A stretch of DNA of 7,088 nt. Origin: an uncultured Bacilli bacterium (GTDB lineage Bacteria > Bacillota_I > Bacilli_A > RF39 > UBA660). The stretch is from positions 1 through 7,088 of the forward strand of contig CANQWJ010000063.1 in NCBI GenBank assembly GCA_947627525.1, written 5' to 3'. Position 1 is the first letter of the stretch; every line of letters starts with the position of its first letter. Below are positions 6,321 to 7,088 of the stretch, one piece after another. The position numbers and the translations under genes were made by a program. The notes under the pieces are model-generated. The model had not been told where the DNA came from. It ran no database searches and saw nothing but the letters and a program-made list of their open reading frames with translations.

Positions 6321-6871
6321 AAATAATTAGTGGTACATTAAAGGGAAGAAGAATAAATGGTTATGATATTGAAGGAACAAGACCAACAATGGATCGCGTT
6401 AAGGAATCTCTTTTTGGAATGATTCAAGAATATGTAAAAGAAAGTCTTTGTCTTGATTTATTTGCTGGTAGTGGTAATTTAGGTTTAGAAGCCATTAGTA
6501 ATGGTGCTAAAATGTGCTATTTCAACGATAAAAATATCAAATGTATTAAAACAATTCAAAAAAATATTGTTGATTTTAATATCCAAGCCCAAGCTAAAGT
6601 ATTTAATCTCGATTATAAAGCTCTATTAAAAAAGATGGTTACTGATAATAGACAATTTGACATTATCTTTTTAGATCCACCATATAAAACGACCTATTTA
6701 AATGAAATAATTTTATTTATTATTAATAATAATTTATTAAACAATGATGGCATAATTGTCTGTGAAGTAGACAATGATTATTTAAATAGTGATTTTTCCA
6801 ATTTAGAAATAATTAAAAAACGTCAATATAGTGATAAGTTTATAATTATCTATAAAAAAACTAGTCTTTAA
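6317..6871 (+). CDS. rsmD: 16S rRNA (guanine(966)-N(2))-methyltransferase RsmD
   Basis: RsmD transfers a methyl group from S-adenosylmethionine to N2 of G966 (E. coli numbering) in 16S rRNA of the small subunit. Numbered from ATG 6317 (184 residues, the usual family size): MKIISGTLKGRRI at the N-terminus, TRPTMDRVKESLFGMI (21-36), the SAM-binding motif LDLFAGSGNLGLEAISNGA (46-64), and the catalytic motif FDIIFLDPPY (114-123). All are hallmark RsmD segments. The longer reading from GTG 6308 would add three residues (MPK) and is rejected because it lies within the ribosome binding site. It is the last gene of the U32-ylbF-rsmD unit. coaD, which follows rsmD in Bacillus, is not present next to it. 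No hairpin terminator is visible after the stop. Confidence 0.95.
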   Translation: MKIISGTLKGRRINGYDIEGTRPTMDRVKESLFGMIQEYVKESLCLDLFAGSGNLGLEAISNGAKMCYFNDKNIKCIKTIQKNIVDFNIQAQAKVFNLDYKALLKKMVTDNRQFDIIFLDPPYKTTYLNEIILFIINNNLLNNDGIIVCEVDNDYLNSDFSNLEIIKKRQYSDKFIIIYKKTSL

Positions 6872-6883
6872 ATTTAGATTATT

Positions 6884-6895
6884 GTATAATTATAC
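6884..6895 (+). promoter_or_regulatory. -10 box TATAAT embedded in a 12-base palindrome
   Basis: GTATAATTATAC is a perfect palindrome containing a consensus TATAAT (6885-6890). It lies 13 bases after the rsmD stop and just before the ribosome binding site AGGTGA (6897-6902) of the next gene. No convincing -35 box is seen. A transcript starting the usual distance downstream would begin at or near the Shine-Dalgarno itself. It may be a promoter, possibly with an operator, or chance in AT-rich DNA. Confidence 0.4.
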
Positions 6896-6907
6896 TAGGT
6901 GAAGAAT

Positions 6908-7088
6908 ATGAAGAAGTTAAATGATAAAGGTTTTGCTATTTCAACTATGTTATATGGAATTCTAACAATGATTGTTTTAGTATTAATGCTTCTTTTAAGT
7001 ATTATGCGCAGTTCTTATAGTAAGCAAAATACAACGGTTGATGATGTAGCATATTATTTAAATAAATGTATTGCTAGACAGGTAGCAT
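6908..7088 (+). CDS. Pilin-like single-helix membrane protein, 5' part; continues past window
   Basis: The ATG at 6908 has AGGTGA five bases upstream (6897-6902), and the frame stays open to the window end, giving 60 residues. Seen: a short basic leader MKKLNDKG, then a hydrophobic helix FAISTMLYGILTMIVLVLMLLLSIM (9-33), then a polar segment RSSYSKQNTTVDDVAYYLNK. The order of charged leader, Gly-Phe, long helix and polar region is that of type IV pilins and pseudopilins cut by prepilin peptidase after the glycine. The glutamate normally at position 5 of the mature protein is missing (Thr here), as in some minor pseudopilins such as GspK. Similar KGFAIST-type proteins occur, as I recall, in uncultured Firmicutes. 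It could equally be a plain N-terminally anchored membrane protein. It may be transcribed from its own promoter or with rsmD. Confidence 0.7.
   Translation, partial: MKKLNDKGFAISTMLYGILTMIVLVLMLLLSIMRSSYSKQNTTVDDVAYYLNKCIARQVA

Noticed and set aside
1..7088. Mycoplasma-type genetic code (TGA read as Trp)
   Set aside because: Tryptophans at conserved sites are TGG, no internal TGA occurs in the genes, and ylbF ends in TGA at a well-placed ATGA junction. The ylbF TGA alone would not decide, because a TAA follows two codons later.
1..7088. CRISPR array, transposon, prophage or defence system
   Set aside because: No direct repeats with spacers, terminal inverted repeats, transposase, integrase, nuclease or toxin-antitoxin gene could be recognised; the genes are housekeeping families plus a lipoprotein and a pilin-like start.

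Overview
The window is a low-GC, gene-dense segment with every gene on the + strand. It most resembles the chromosome of an uncultured member of the class Bacilli, perhaps a gut lineage such as RF39 or relatives of Erysipelotrichales/Acholeplasmatales. The reasons are a Gram-positive type parC, Bacillus-like ylbD-ylbE and ylbF...rsmD gene order, strong AGGTGA ribosome binding sites, and very AT-rich intergenic DNA. Every tryptophan codon I checked is TGG and no gene has an internal TGA, so the standard bacterial code is used rather than the Mycoplasma code. The lineage assignment is inference.

Layout. (1) nt 1-2132: the C-terminal ~709 residues of ParC (topoisomerase IV subunit A), entering from outside the window. 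(2) nt 2137-2171: a hairpin with a T-run whose 3' arm is also the Shine-Dalgarno of the next gene. (3) nt 2172-2737: ylbD-like and ylbE-like genes, overlapping as TAATG, followed by an AU-rich terminator-like palindrome that contains the ylbE stop codon. (4) nt 2771-3724: a monocistronic unit with an extended -10 promoter, a LppM/DUF3153-like lipoprotein with a C-terminal membrane helix, and a clear intrinsic terminator. (5) nt 3737-6871: an apparent three-gene operon of a large peptidase-U32 family protein, a short YlbF/RicF-like protein (TAATG overlap) and RsmD (ATGA overlap). (6) nt 6908-7088: the start of a small single-helix membrane protein with a pilin-like N-terminus, running off the window.

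How they fit. In Bacillus subtilis, ylbD, ylbE, ylbF, ylbG, rsmD (ylbH) and coaD lie together. Here the skeleton ylbD-ylbE ... ylbF-rsmD is kept, but a lipoprotein gene and a U32 gene sit between ylbE and ylbF, ylbG is absent, and rsmD is followed by a pilin-like gene instead of coaD. The U32-ylbF-rsmD unit looks like a small RNA-metabolism operon: a probable RNA hydroxylation enzyme, a probable RNase Y accessory factor and a 16S rRNA methyltransferase. No tRNA, rRNA, CRISPR array, insertion sequence or prophage gene is visible, and no gene-free stretch exceeds about 75 bases. Most of this is ordinary housekeeping chromosome. The least explained items are the hairpin that overlaps the ylbD ribosome binding site, the doubly anchored lipoprotein and the pilin-like gene at the right edge.
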